Source of the DNA: Pseudomonas alliivorans
GTDB taxonomy: Bacteria > Pseudomonadota > Gammaproteobacteria > Pseudomonadales > Pseudomonadaceae
Length of the DNA: 64,000 bases
Assembly (NCBI RefSeq): GCF_017826695.1
Contig: NZ_JAFFZW010000001.1
Location: 372,001 to 436,000 of the forward strand
Reading direction: 5' to 3'
Below are positions 43,435 through 51,123 of the stretch, piece by piece. Each line of letters opens with the position of its first letter. Positions within the stretch are counted from its first letter, which is position 1. Made by a program: the position numbers and the translations under genes. Under the pieces are notes generated by a model. The model was not told the origin of the DNA. It saw only the letters and a list, made by a program, of their open reading frames with translations, and made no database searches.

Positions 43435-44725
43435 GGAAGAACTCCAGCATGGCGTCGCTGTTGACGCGGTAATTGATGTTGCCGCAATGGCCGCCGTACG
43501 GATAAACGGTCAGGCGATCGCCAAAAGTTTTGCGCAGGAAGCCCAGATCACCTGAACCCAGGATCACGTCGTCCGCGTTGTGCATGACCGAAATCTTGCT
43601 GCTGCCGTGCAGGTAATCCTTCAGCGCATACAGGCTGACCTGGTCGACCAGTTGCAGCAGGCTGCCGCCATCGGTGCGGGCACGCCACATCGGGATGACC
43701 TGTTCGGTCAGGTAGCAGTCAAAATCGCACTGCAGGGCGCGCTTGAGAAACGGCGTCAGGCTGGTGCCTTCAGTGATGGGGAATTTGGGTGGCGTGATCA
43801 GACCGCGGCGGTTGATCAGGTCGGATGTGAACGCGATGTCGGCCGACGAGAAGCGGAACGAGGTGCCGATCAGCATTGCCATCTGTTCGTTGGTCAGGTG
43901 CTGTTTGGATTGCTGGAAGTCGAACAGCAGCGCGTCGTTCAGGTCGATGTAACCTTTCTGACGGAAGTAGCGCGTCAACTTGGCCAGTACCAGTTCGTAG
44001 AACGTGGTGGTGTTATTGATGCCCTTGACGTTGGTCTGTACCAGTTTGTCGAGGTTGCTGATCGAGGTGTACAGGTTGACCGGCGGGTTGAGCAGCAGCA
44101 CTTTCTTGAAGTTGAAGCTGCGACGGGTTTCATCCAGCTGGCTGACGAACGCGGCGTTCAGCGCCCCGAGGCTGTAGCCGGTCAGGTAATAGTCTGTCAC
44201 TGGAAGTTGCGCCTGTTGCGCACGGATGGCCTGCATCACGCGATACAGGTCCTCGGCGTCATCCTTGGAGATACCAGGCGTTGCGAAGCGTGAAGCCGAA
44301 CTCATGAAGTCGTAGCTCGTGGGCGACGACAGCTGAACGACATGATAACCCGCGCCGTAATACAGTTTTTTCAGGAATTCATTGATCGTACTGTTGTAAG
44401 GCGCGCCAGTGCCGGCGATCAGGAATATCAGCGGTGCAGCATGGTCCTGTTTGGCCAGTCGATAGTGAAGCTTTTTAACGGCCCAGAAGTTGTCGGGCAG
44501 GGTGAACTCGCGTTCAGGGTGCAGGTTGAGCGTGTACACATCCTGATCGATGTCTTCGTCATCGGGCAGGTCGGGACGCAAGTCAGGCGGTGTTGTAGCA
44601 ATGGTCGCTTCGAACGGATTAGTCAGCGGATAGCCATAAGTGGCGGGGTCGACATTCGTCGCCAGAGCGGACGCACTTAAACACAGGCCACCAATAACGG
44701 TAGCGAAGCGCAGAAAACGGAGCAT
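43427..44725 (-). CDS. exported alpha/beta-hydrolase
   Basis: The 432-residue product has a signal peptide (hydrophobic VIGGLCLSASALA, cleavage near 22) and an alpha/beta-hydrolase fold. The oxyanion loop is LIFLIAGTGAPYN, the nucleophile elbow is LTGYSLGALNA, and the likely Asp and His are in HNADDVILGSGD and YPYGGHCGN near the C-terminus. It would act in the periplasm. Translational overlap with mlaA suggests a link to outer-membrane lipid handling, but substrate is unknown. ATG 44725 is preceded by AAGGGA. Confidence 0.85.
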   Translation of the reverse strand: MLRFLRFATVIGGLCLSASALATNVDPATYGYPLTNPFEATIATTPPDLRPDLPDDEDIDQDVYTLNLHPEREFTLPDNFWAVKKLHYRLAKQDHAAPLIFLIAGTGAPYNSTINEFLKKLYYGAGYHVVQLSSPTSYDFMSSASRFATPGISKDDAEDLYRVMQAIRAQQAQLPVTDYYLTGYSLGALNAAFVSQLDETRRSFNFKKVLLLNPPVNLYTSISNLDKLVQTNVKGINNTTTFYELVLAKLTRYFRQKGYIDLNDALLFDFQQSKQHLTNEQMAMLIGTSFRFSSADIAFTSDLINRRGLITPPKFPITEGTSLTPFLKRALQCDFDCYLTEQVIPMWRARTDGGSLLQLVDQVSLYALKDYLHGSSKISVMHNADDVILGSGDLGFLRKTFGDRLTVYPYGGHCGNINYRVNSDAMLEFFRG

Positions 44726-45019
44726 GACTAAATCCCTTGGGAAAGAAGTGCTGATGAGGTACGCAGGCTATGACAACTGGCGTAATGCCAAAGTGCCGCA
44801 TTGCGGGTGCGAACCTTGTAAACCTGACGGAACAATACACGGTCTGTGGATTTTGCAATGCAGATCTGTGCTTTTTTTTCGATCAAGTCGAATTTGATTC
44901 ATGTCCGGCGTGCCGACGCCCTGTTTCAGGAGGCAGACTGACCTGTCAGAAGGGGTTTGAGGGCCTTGGCGGACAAAGATTCGACGACCCGGAAAATAAA
45001 TCCCGACTACCAGAAAGCA

Positions 45020-45407
45020 CAAAGGAGAGCCGGGGCTCTCCTTCTAACGTGTTTCACGTGCTCTTCTTATTGTTATAGGCGGTCTGTTGTTGTTTTTGGT
45101 GACCTGACCTTTACCGCGTTTCAGTGCGACCCCCATCCGGGGTCAAGAGCAAACGTATTTTTTTGAGCGCTGACTCACTTTAACCCTCTGTCTGCACAAC
45201 ATCGGGGTCCAACCGGTTCTGGCGCTACCTGAGGGTAGTTTTATTGTTCTCTGTCCGATTGCGGGGCCTCGCCAGGCGAAGTCCCTGTAAAGCTGATCCA
45301 CTCCAAAAAAATCTGTTAGCTGCGTCTCTGTCCGTGTTGTTCTTGTTATGTCAGAGCCGTTACGTCTTGTTTTTATTGGTGTGCTGCACATTTTTTGTTT
45401 TTGTTGT
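45020..45407 (-). ncRNA. crcX: CrcZ/CrcX-type Hfq-Crc-sequestering small RNA
   Basis: A predicted minus-strand transcript of about 390 nt starts about 12 bases after a sigma-54 promoter and begins ACAACAAAAACAAAAAA. It holds six A-rich CA motifs of the AAnAAnAA kind, reading minus: 45407-45391, 45378-45366 (CAATAAAAACAAG), 45349-45335 (AACAAGAACAACA), 45253-45239 (GAACAATAAAA), 45100-45087 (AAAAACAACAACAG) and 45077-45061 (AACAATAAGAAGAG). Length, motif number, promoter class and upstream dyad match the CrcZ/CrcY/CrcX family, which sequesters Hfq (with Crc) and relieves catabolite repression. crcZ itself lies between cbrB and pcnB, so this locus is a paralogue; the crcX name is inferred from P. 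syringae having CrcZ plus CrcX. The 3' end is taken at a GC-rich hairpin and is uncertain. Confidence 0.78.
45022..45043 (-). terminator. probable terminator hairpin of the small RNA
   Basis: AAGGAGAGCC at 45022-45031 pairs with 45034-45043, a perfect 10-bp stem with a 2-nt loop. On the minus strand TTTGTGCTTT follows, a broken U tract, so termination efficiency is uncertain. Confidence 0.5.
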
Positions 45408-45417
45408 ACGAGAGATA

Positions 45418-45433
45418 GCAGGTGCCGTGCCAA
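45418..45433 (-). promoter_or_regulatory. sigma-54 (RpoN) promoter of the small RNA
   Basis: The minus strand reads TTGGCACGGCACCTGCT from 45433. The -24 GG (45431-45430) and -12 GC (45419-45418) are separated by exactly 10 bases, the required spacing, and TTGGCACG matches the -24 consensus fully. It points at the CA-motif transcript. Confidence 0.85.
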
Positions 45434-45501
45434 CTTTTTAAAGTGTATTAAAAACAAGGACTTGCCTTGATCCCCTTCAAATCGCTTCAGTGTCTTTTTG
45501 C

Positions 45502-45556
45502 GGTAATGTTTCCGTGTTACCCGAAAAGGGTTCCAGAAAGGAGTCTCCGGTAACAC
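45502..45556. promoter_or_regulatory. candidate CbrB enhancer upstream of the small RNA
   Basis: GTGTTACC at 45514-45521 and GGTAACAC at 45549-45556 form an exact inverted repeat, and GGTAA at 45502-45506 adds a second dyad with TTACC at 45517-45521. They lie 70-125 bases upstream of the sigma-54 promoter, the usual enhancer distance. TGTTAC/GTAACA half-sites fit what I recall of CbrB targets at crcZ-type genes. Confidence 0.6.
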
Positions 45557-45627
45557 ATCTTGTTTCTGCCCGGTGCGAGCCCCATCAGGGCGTTTTTCGG
45601 AACGTGTTGTCGCTGATGGCTGTGTGA

Positions 45628-45654
45628 TGTCGTTTCCCGTTGTCCCGGTGTCGC
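45628..45654 (+). promoter_or_regulatory. TGTCG direct repeats upstream of the betaine-binding gene
   Basis: TGTCG occurs at 45628-45632 and 45649-45653, 21 bases (two helical turns) apart, with a further TGTCG at 45608-45612, again about two turns away (20 bases). Tandem half-sites at this spacing suit an AraC-family activator. GbdR, which activates betaine genes in Pseudomonas, is a plausible candidate, but I cannot confirm its consensus. Confidence 0.35.
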
Positions 45655-45843
45655 AGGCAGAGCATGCCGGATTGCGGCGCAAGCCGATGATCAGTGTGGC
45701 GTTACGGTGCGTGTCGTTGCGCGCAGGAGCGGTCAAGACGTGCAGGTCGCAGCTCGCCCCGAATTCGGGTGGGCATGCGGTCATGAAAAACAACGTTAAC
45801 CCTGCTCGACAACCGTCGGTGCAGGACTTCCGGGGAAGTGACG

Positions 45844-46698
45844 ATGAAGATGCGAAAAATCCTGGGGGCGGGTGCCGCACTGGTACTTGCTGTCAGCTCC
45901 ACGCTGGCCCTTGCTGAAACCAAAACGCTGACCATTGGCTATGTAGAGGGCTGGTCCGACAGCGTAGCCACGACCTTCGTGGCCTCTGAAGTGCTCAAAC
46001 AGAAGCTCGGTTATGACGTGAAACTGCAATCTGTTGCGGCCGGGATCATGTGGCAGGCGGTGGCCACCGACAAGCTCGACATGATCCTGTCCGCCTGGCT
46101 GCCGACCACCCATGGTGAGTATTACACCAAGTACAAGGATCAGGTCGTCAACTACGGCCCCAACTTCAAGGACGCCAAAATCGGTCTGATCGTGCCGGAA
46201 TACGTGAAGGCCAAGAGCATTGAAGACCTCAAGACCGATGAGTCTTTCAAGAAGAAGATCACCGGTATCGATGCGGGCTCGGGCGTGATGATCAAGACTG
46301 ATCAGGCTATCAAGGACTATGGGCTTGACGGTTACAAGCTGCAGGCCAGTTCTGGCGCGGGCATGATTTCCGCGTTGACCCGGGCCGAAGAGCGCAAGGA
46401 GTCGATTGCCGTGACCGGCTGGGTGCCACACTGGATGTTCGCCAAGTGGAAACTGCGATTCCTCGAAGACCCGAAGGGCGTTTACGGTGCGGCTGAAACC
46501 GTCGACAACGTGGCGAGCCTGGGCCTTGAGAAAAAAGCGCCGGACGTTGTGGCCTTCCTGAAAAAATTCCAGTGGGCGTCCAAGGACGAAATTGGCGAAG
46601 TGATGCTGGCCATTCAGGATGGCGCCAAGCCTGAAGCGGCTGCCAGGGATTGGGTCGCCAAACACCCGGATCGTGTCGCTGCCTGGACCGGCAAGTAA
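45844..46698 (+). CDS. betX: glycine betaine-type periplasmic binding protein
   Basis: The 284-residue protein has a signal peptide ending LALAE near 24 and the OpuAC-type quaternary-ammonium binding fold. The tryptophans expected in the aromatic cage are in GWSDS, IMWQAV, SAWLPTTH and GWVPHWMF. It would bind glycine betaine or a related compound and feed a Cbc/OpuA-type transporter encoded elsewhere, since no permease gene is adjacent. The symbol rests on order: it precedes a DUF485-ActP pair as betX does in P. aeruginosa. ATG 45844 follows GGGGAAG; a GTG at 45838 overlaps that site. Confidence 0.82.
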   Translation: MKMRKILGAGAALVLAVSSTLALAETKTLTIGYVEGWSDSVATTFVASEVLKQKLGYDVKLQSVAAGIMWQAVATDKLDMILSAWLPTTHGEYYTKYKDQVVNYGPNFKDAKIGLIVPEYVKAKSIEDLKTDESFKKKITGIDAGSGVMIKTDQAIKDYGLDGYKLQASSGAGMISALTRAEERKESIAVTGWVPHWMFAKWKLRFLEDPKGVYGAAETVDNVASLGLEKKAPDVVAFLKKFQWASKDEIGEVMLAIQDGAKPEAAARDWVAKHPDRVAAWTGK

Positions 46699-46725
46699 CC
46701 GCAAGGCCTCTGTTTCAATGCTTTC

Positions 46726-46757
46726 AAGGCCGTCTGACGTTCTCGTCAGACGGCCTT
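46726..46757 (+). terminator. terminator of the betaine-binding gene
   Basis: A perfect 14-bp stem (46726-46739 with 46744-46757, arm AAGGCCGTCTGACG) with a 4-nt loop runs into TTTTGTTT. Confidence 0.92.
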
Positions 46758-46831
46758 TTGTTTACCTGCGATAACGTTTTCAAGCGAGTTGAGCGTGTTT
46801 GCCTGCAGATTGGGTGCAGCGTCACGAATCT

Positions 46832-46862
46832 ACGACTAATGTCGTTCTAATACTAAGGTCGT
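46832..46862 (+). promoter_or_regulatory. repeated CTAAnGTCGT operator upstream of DUF485-actP
   Basis: CTAATGTCGT (46836-46845) and CTAAGGTCGT (46853-46862) are direct repeats 17 bases apart, and ACGAC-TAAT-GTCGT (46832-46845) is a perfect palindrome. They end 70 bases before the DUF485 start. Acetate-uptake genes in Pseudomonas are activated by the LuxR-type response regulator ErdR/CrbR, which may bind here; this is inference. Confidence 0.5.
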
Positions 46863-46932
46863 CTGGAGTGCGCGCCGGAGCTGACTAAAGTGGAATACGT
46901 GACATCTCATCTGTGCTGCGAGGACAAAAACA

Positions 46933-47244
46933 ATGAACGACAGCATTTACCTCTCGATTCAAAACAGCCCGCGATTCAAGGAGCTGGTTTCCAAGAGGGA
47001 GCGTTTCGCCTGGATTCTCTCGGCGATCATGCTTGGGCTCTATGCCGCATTCATCCTGATGATTGCGTACGGGCCACATATCCTGGGTGCCAAACTGAGC
47101 GCGACCTCTTCTATTACGTGGGGAATGCCGATCGGGGTTGGCCTGATTGTCTCGGCATTCGTCCTGACAGCCATCTACGTGCGCCGTGCCAACGGTGAGT
47201 TCGACGACCTGAACAATGCGATTCTCAAGGAGGCTCAGCAATGA
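46933..47244 (+). CDS. DUF485 small membrane protein (YjcH-like)
   Basis: The 103-residue protein has two membrane helices (about 27-50 and 62-82) and the DUF485 N-terminus [22 protein letters not shown]485 genes nearly always precede an acetate/solute symporter gene and the protein probably assists it. AGGA lies ahead of ATG 46933. Its stop overlaps the next gene's ATG (ATGA). Confidence 0.93.
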   Translation: MNDSIYLSIQNSPRFKELVSKRERFAWILSAIMLGLYAAFILMIAYGPHILGAKLSATSSITWGMPIGVGLIVSAFVLTAIYVRRANGEFDDLNNAILKEAQQ

Positions 47245-48899
47245 TTCGTCGTCTATCCCTGGCCATCGGCCTGTCCATCTGTGCGCCGGCCCTCATGGCG
47301 GCAGATGCCCTCACCGGCGCGGTACAGAAACAACCCCTGAACGTCTCGGCGATCGTGATGTTTCTGGCGTTCGTGGGCTTTACGCTCTACATCACCTACT
47401 GGGCCTCGAAGAAAAACAAGACTGCGTCGGACTACTACTCGGCAGGCGGCAAGATCACCGGTTTTCAGAACGGTCTGGCCATCGCGGGCGACTACATGTC
47501 GGCGGCGTCCTTTCTGGGTATTTCCGCACTGGTGTACACCTCCGGTTACGACGGCCTGATCTACTCGATCGGGTTTCTGGTGGGCTGGCCGATCATTCTG
47601 TTCCTGATCGCCGAGCGCCTGCGTAACCTGGGCAAATACACTTTTGCCGACGTTGCTTCCTACCGCCTCAAGCAGAAAGAGATTCGTACCCTGTCGGCCT
47701 GCGGTTCGCTGGTCGTGGTTGCGTTCTACCTGATTGCCCAGATGGTCGGTGCCGGCAAGCTGATCCAGCTGCTGTTCGGTCTGGATTACACCGTGGCCGT
47801 GGTGCTGGTCGGTATCCTGATGTGCCTTTACGTACTGTTTGGCGGCATGCTGGCCACCACTTGGGTACAGATCATCAAGGCGGTGATGCTGCTGTCCGGT
47901 GCCTCGTTCATGGCACTGATGGTGATGAAGCACGTCAATTTCGACTTCAACGTGCTGTTCTCCGAGGCCATCAAGGTTCACCCCAAAGGTGAAGCAATCA
48001 TGAGCCCTGGCGGTCTGGTGAAGGATCCGATCTCTGCGTTCTCGCTGGGTCTGGCCCTGATGTTCGGTACCGCAGGTCTGCCTCACATCCTGATGCGCTT
48101 CTTCACCGTGAGCGATGCCAAGGAAGCCCGTAAATCAGTGCTCTACGCCACCGGTTTCATCGGCTACTTCTACATCCTGACCTTTATCATCGGTTTTGGC
48201 GCGATCCTGCTGGTCAGCACCAACCCCATGTTCAAGGACGCGGCGGGTGCGTTGTTGGGCGGTAATAACATGGCGGCGGTTCACCTCGCCGACGCAGTGG
48301 GCGGCAGTCTGTTCCTGGGCTTCATCTCGGCGGTTGCGTTTGCCACCATTCTGGCGGTGGTTGCCGGTCTGACCCTTGCCGGTGCCTCGGCGGTGTCTCA
48401 TGACCTGTATGCCAGCGTGATCAAGGCAGGCAAGGCCAACGAGAAGGACGAGATTCGCATCTCGAAGATCACCACCATCGCTCTGGCGGTCGTGGCCATC
48501 CTGTTGGGTATCGCCTTCGAAAGCCAGAACATCGCGTTCATGGTTGGCCTGGCGTTCTCGGTCGCAGCGAGCTGCAACTTCCCGATCCTGCTGCTTTCCA
48601 TGTACTGGAAAAATCTGACCACCCGCGGCGCCATGATCGGCGGCTGGATGGGGCTGGTCAGTGCGGTCGTGCTGATGGTGCTGGGTCCTACCATCTGGGT
48701 GCAGATCCTGCACAACCCGAAAGCCATTTTCCCTTACGAGTACCCGGCGCTGTTCTCCATCGCCATCGCATTCGTGGGCATCTGGTTCTTCTCCATCACC
48801 GACAAGTCGAAAGCGGCAGAGGGCGAGCGCGCCTTGTTCTTCCCGCAGTTCGTACGTTCGCAGACTGGCCTGGGTGCCAGCGGTGCGGTGTCACACTAA
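47241..48899 (+). CDS. actP: cation/acetate symporter ActP
   Basis: The 552-residue SSS-family protein has a signal peptide-like N-terminus (ending ALMAAD), then about 13 membrane helices with [33 protein letters not shown] and [16 protein letters not shown], both typical of ActP. It imports acetate or related short acids with a cation. It is coupled to the DUF485 gene by a 4-base overlap. Substrate is inferred from family and gene pairing. Confidence 0.92.
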   Translation: MIRRLSLAIGLSICAPALMAADALTGAVQKQPLNVSAIVMFLAFVGFTLYITYWASKKNKTASDYYSAGGKITGFQNGLAIAGDYMSAASFLGISALVYTSGYDGLIYSIGFLVGWPIILFLIAERLRNLGKYTFADVASYRLKQKEIRTLSACGSLVVVAFYLIAQMVGAGKLIQLLFGLDYTVAVVLVGILMCLYVLFGGMLATTWVQIIKAVMLLSGASFMALMVMKHVNFDFNVLFSEAIKVHPKGEAIMSPGGLVKDPISAFSLGLALMFGTAGLPHILMRFFTVSDAKEARKSVLYATGFIGYFYILTFIIGFGAILLVSTNPMFKDAAGALLGGNNMAAVHLADAVGGSLFLGFISAVAFATILAVVAGLTLAGASAVSHDLYASVIKAGKANEKDEIRISKITTIALAVVAILLGIAFESQNIAFMVGLAFSVAASCNFPILLLSMYWKNLTTRGAMIGGWMGLVSAVVLMVLGPTIWVQILHNPKAIFPYEYPALFSIAIAFVGIWFFSITDKSKAAEGERALFFPQFVRSQTGLGASGAVSH

Positions 48900-48914
48900 G
48901 CGGTACGCCTCATG

Positions 48915-48940
48915 AAAAAGCAGCCCTCGGGCTGCTTTTT
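48915..48940 (+). terminator. terminator of the actP operon
   Basis: A 12-bp stem including the A and T ends (48915-48926 with 48929-48940, core GCAGCCC) and 2-nt loop ends in eight T, 15 bases after the actP stop. Confidence 0.93.
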
Positions 48941-48952
48941 TTTGCGCAATAA

Positions 48953-48980
48953 AAAGCCCCGCTGATAAGAGCGGGGCTTT
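48953..48980 (-). terminator. terminator of the DUF3309 gene
   Basis: AAAGCCCCGCT at 48953-48963 pairs with 48970-48980; on the minus strand the stem is followed by a U run. It lies 11 bases past the DUF3309 stop and separates it from actP. Confidence 0.85.
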
Positions 48981-48991
48981 TGGCAGGAACG

Positions 48992-49150
48992 TTATATTCT
49001 GCCGAGCAATACCAGAATCAGCAGAATGATCAGGATCGTACCGATCACGCCCGATGGACCGTAGCCCCAGCTGCGCGAGTGCGGGAAGACCGGCAGACCG
49101 CCGATCAGCAGCAGAATCAGAACGATGATAAGAATAGTGCCGATGCCCAT
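48992..49150 (-). CDS. DUF3309 small membrane protein
   Basis: This 52-residue product starts MGIGTILIIVLILLLIGGLP, has a central PVFPHSRSWGYGPSG segment and a second hydrophobic half ending LLGRI, the DUF3309 pattern. It is a tiny two-helix membrane protein, and relatives are often stress-linked, but no function is known. AAGGAACTCACC precedes the ATG at 49150, and it has its own terminator. A weak AlgU-like match (GAACCT, 17 bases, TCGGA; 49267 to 49240 on the minus strand) lies about 90-117 bases upstream. Confidence 0.85.
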   Translation of the reverse strand: MGIGTILIIVLILLLIGGLPVFPHSRSWGYGPSGVIGTILIILLILVLLGRI

Positions 49151-49440
49151 GGTGTGAGTTCCTTCTTGTAATTCCGGTTAGAGTTCCTGCAGTTAAAGTC
49201 TGTCGGCACCAGGGCCTTGAGTTTCACCTGCTTGAATCATCCGACTCTGGCCGTTCATGAAAGGTTCTATGGAGATTGAATAAAATCTTACAATTTTTAA
49301 AAGTATCTAATATCAATGACTTGTGTTGAATATTAATCACTTTGCGCGTTGGCAATAGATCAATAAAGGGCGCTGAAAGATTGAACTAACGGGCGGTTTA
49401 AAACTCCGCCAGGTCGATGGGCTACTTCAAGGGTGTACTG

Positions 49441-49818
49441 ATGATCTTCCGGCTGGCTGCAGACGCAGTTGTCATATTCCATCTGCTGTTCATCATATTC
49501 GTGTTGCTGGGAGGCCTGCTGGTCCTGCGCTGGCCCTGGGCAGCGCTGGCGCATCTTCCCGCCATGACCTGGGGGGCGGCAGTCGAGTTTCTGCATTTGT
49601 ACTGCCCATTGACCCCGGTGGAAAACGCCTTGCGCAGCAGGGCGGGCGAGCAGGGCTACGAAGGCGGTTTCATCGAGCATTACCTCATTGCGCTGATTTA
49701 CCCCGCAGCGCTGACGCCGCAGATTCAGTTCTGGCTGGGTGGCATCGTTCTATTGGTCAACGCGTCGGTGTATGGCGTCCTGCTTGCCCGATGCGTGCGC
49801 AGGTTCAGGCACGGATGA
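49441..49818 (+). CDS. DUF2784 membrane protein
   Basis: The 125-residue protein has three or four membrane helices and the DUF2784 features: AADAVVIFHLLFIIFVLLGG, then WGAAVEFLHLYCPLTPVEN and GGFIEHYL. Function is unknown. I use ATG 49441 (AAGGGTG upstream, typical start), not the ATG at 49417. The 290 bp before it are AT-rich and hold both this promoter and that of the DUF3309 gene. Confidence 0.85.
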   Translation: MIFRLAADAVVIFHLLFIIFVLLGGLLVLRWPWAALAHLPAMTWGAAVEFLHLYCPLTPVENALRSRAGEQGYEGGFIEHYLIALIYPAALTPQIQFWLGGIVLLVNASVYGVLLARCVRRFRHG

Positions 49819-49936
49819 CTCAGGCGCGGATAACATGCGGGTTTGCTCCGGGTATTCAGCGTTCTGATGTTGGGGTTGTCCTGCTCCGGCTGTGATTACA
49901 CTCCGTCTATTCCTGCACATCACAAGGCATTCCGCT

Positions 49937-50749
49937 ATGCAAAACCGCATCATGATTACTGGCGCCGGTTCGGGTCTGGGCCGTGAAATTGCACTGCGCT
50001 GGGCGCGCGAGGGCTGGCGTCTGGCACTGTCGGATGTCAATGACGCCGGTTTGCAGGAAACCCTGAGTCTGGTACGCGAGGCGGGCGGGGACGGTTTCGT
50101 TCAGCGCTGCGATGTGCGCGACTACAGCCAACTGACCGCTTTCGCCCAGGCGTGCGAAGAGCGTTTCGGTGGCATCGACATCATCGTCAATAACGCAGGT
50201 GTCGCCTCCGGCGGGTTCTTCAATGAGCTGTCGCTGGAAGACTGGGACTGGCAGATCGCGATCAATCTCATGGGTGTGGTCAAGGGATGCAAGGCGTTCC
50301 TGCCGATGCTGCAGGCGAGCAAGGGCAAGATCATCAACATCGCCTCGATGGCTGCGCTGATGCAGGCTCCGGCCATGAGCAACTACAACGTGGCCAAGGC
50401 GGGCGTGGTTGCCCTGTCTGAAAGTCTGCTGGTCGAGCTGCGTGATCAGGGAGTCGGTGTGCATGTCGTCTGTCCGTCGTTCTTCCAGACCAATCTGCTG
50501 GATTCCTTTCGCGGGCCTACACCGGCCATGAAGGCACAGATCGGCAGGCTGCTGGAAAAATCCCCGATCACCGCCAGCGACATCGCCAATCATATTTTCG
50601 AACAGGTCGGCAAAGGCGAGTTCATGATCCTGCCCCACGATGAGGGTCGTCTGGCGTGGGATCTCAAGCGCAAGCATCCCGAGGCCATGTATGAGGAAAT
50701 GACGGTCATGTGTGGCAAGATGCGCGCCAAGGCACGGCAGACAAACTGA
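49937..50749 (+). CDS. short-chain dehydrogenase/reductase
   Basis: The 270-residue SDR has the nucleotide motif ITGAGSGLG (about 7-15), the NNAG motif (IIVNNAGVASGG) and the catalytic Ser, Tyr and Lys in NIASMAALMQAPAMSNYNVAKAG. It is a classical SDR with NAD(P) dependence; substrate unknown. ATG 49937 follows AAGGC. It stands alone. Confidence 0.9.
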   Translation: MQNRIMITGAGSGLGREIALRWAREGWRLALSDVNDAGLQETLSLVREAGGDGFVQRCDVRDYSQLTAFAQACEERFGGIDIIVNNAGVASGGFFNELSLEDWDWQIAINLMGVVKGCKAFLPMLQASKGKIINIASMAALMQAPAMSNYNVAKAGVVALSESLLVELRDQGVGVHVVCPSFFQTNLLDSFRGPTPAMKAQIGRLLEKSPITASDIANHIFEQVGKGEFMILPHDEGRLAWDLKRKHPEAMYEEMTVMCGKMRAKARQTN

Positions 50750-50891
50750 TCGTGTCAGTCGATTCAGCGTGCGGTTTTCAGTTTTTTCGGTCTTCGGGTA
50801 GGACGTTTCCGTCAGCGAGCTCCGGCGTGCTTGCAGGACGTTACTGATTTGCCATCACCGTATTGAAGCCCTTCATTCTGAACTGCACCCT

Positions 50892-50917
50892 GACTCTTTT
50901 GTAACAACAAGAGAGTC
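50892..50917 (+). promoter_or_regulatory. hairpin covering the csrA ribosome-binding site
   Basis: GACTCTTTTGT at 50892-50902 pairs with ACAAGAGAGTC at 50907-50917 (11 pairs, one G-U) with loop AACA. The 3' arm contains AAGAGAG, the only ribosome site for the csrA gene that starts at 50923, so the stem would block translation until opened. Confidence 0.7.
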
Positions 50918-50922
50918 GAAAA

Positions 50923-51120
50923 ATGCTGGTACTGACGCGGGAAATAGGCGAGACCTTTTCGATCGGTGACGACATCACCGTGCAGATTCTGGGTGTGAAC
51001 GGCAACCAGGTCCGGCTGGGAATCGACGCACCCAAAGACATCAAGATCCACCGCGCCGAGGTGTTCCGGCGCATCGCCAACAAGTTGGCAGAGCAGCAGC
51101 GAGGCTCTCCTGCTGCCTGA
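50923..51120 (+). CDS. csrA: CsrA/RsmA-family RNA-binding protein (paralogue)
   Basis: The 65-residue product has the CsrA fold: [35 protein letters not shown] and HRAEVFRRI, including the conserved RNA-contacting Arg in the last strand. CsrA/RsmA dimers bind GGA in leader RNAs and block or protect mRNAs. The sequence differs from my memory of the main Pseudomonas RsmA and RsmE proteins (MLILTRRCGE / MLILTRKVGE starts), so it is probably an additional paralogue, which P. syringae strains have. Its leader hairpin suggests tight translational control. Confidence 0.93.
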   Translation: MLVLTREIGETFSIGDDITVQILGVNGNQVRLGIDAPKDIKIHRAEVFRRIANKLAEQQRGSPAA

Positions 51121-51123
51121 CAC

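Larger units (their letters stand above)
44726..45843. other. 1.1-kb region without a protein gene
   Basis: No convincing protein gene lies between the hydrolase and betaine-binding protein genes. The left part carries the hydrolase promoter. The middle (45020-45433) carries a minus-strand small-RNA locus with a sigma-54 promoter. An upstream dyad lies at 45502-45556. The right part (45557-45843) is the leader of the betaine-binding protein gene, with TGTCG repeats. Open frames at 44770-45078 and 45143-45880 cross these signals and lack start sites. Confidence 0.75.

Noticed and set aside
44770..45078. 102-codon plus-strand frame with CGFC and CPAC, like a zinc ribbon
   Set aside because: It has no ribosome-binding site, its second half runs through the small-RNA terminator and CA motifs, and its downstream residues are low-quality. 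The cysteine pairs look accidental.
45550..45600. terminator GCCC...GGGCGTTTTT on the plus strand upstream of betX
   Set aside because: The stem is only 4 bp and no plus-strand gene precedes it.
45143..45880. 245-codon minus-strand frame
   Set aside because: It overlaps the betaine-binding gene start, the enhancer dyad, the sigma-54 promoter and the small RNA, with no start site and no domain.
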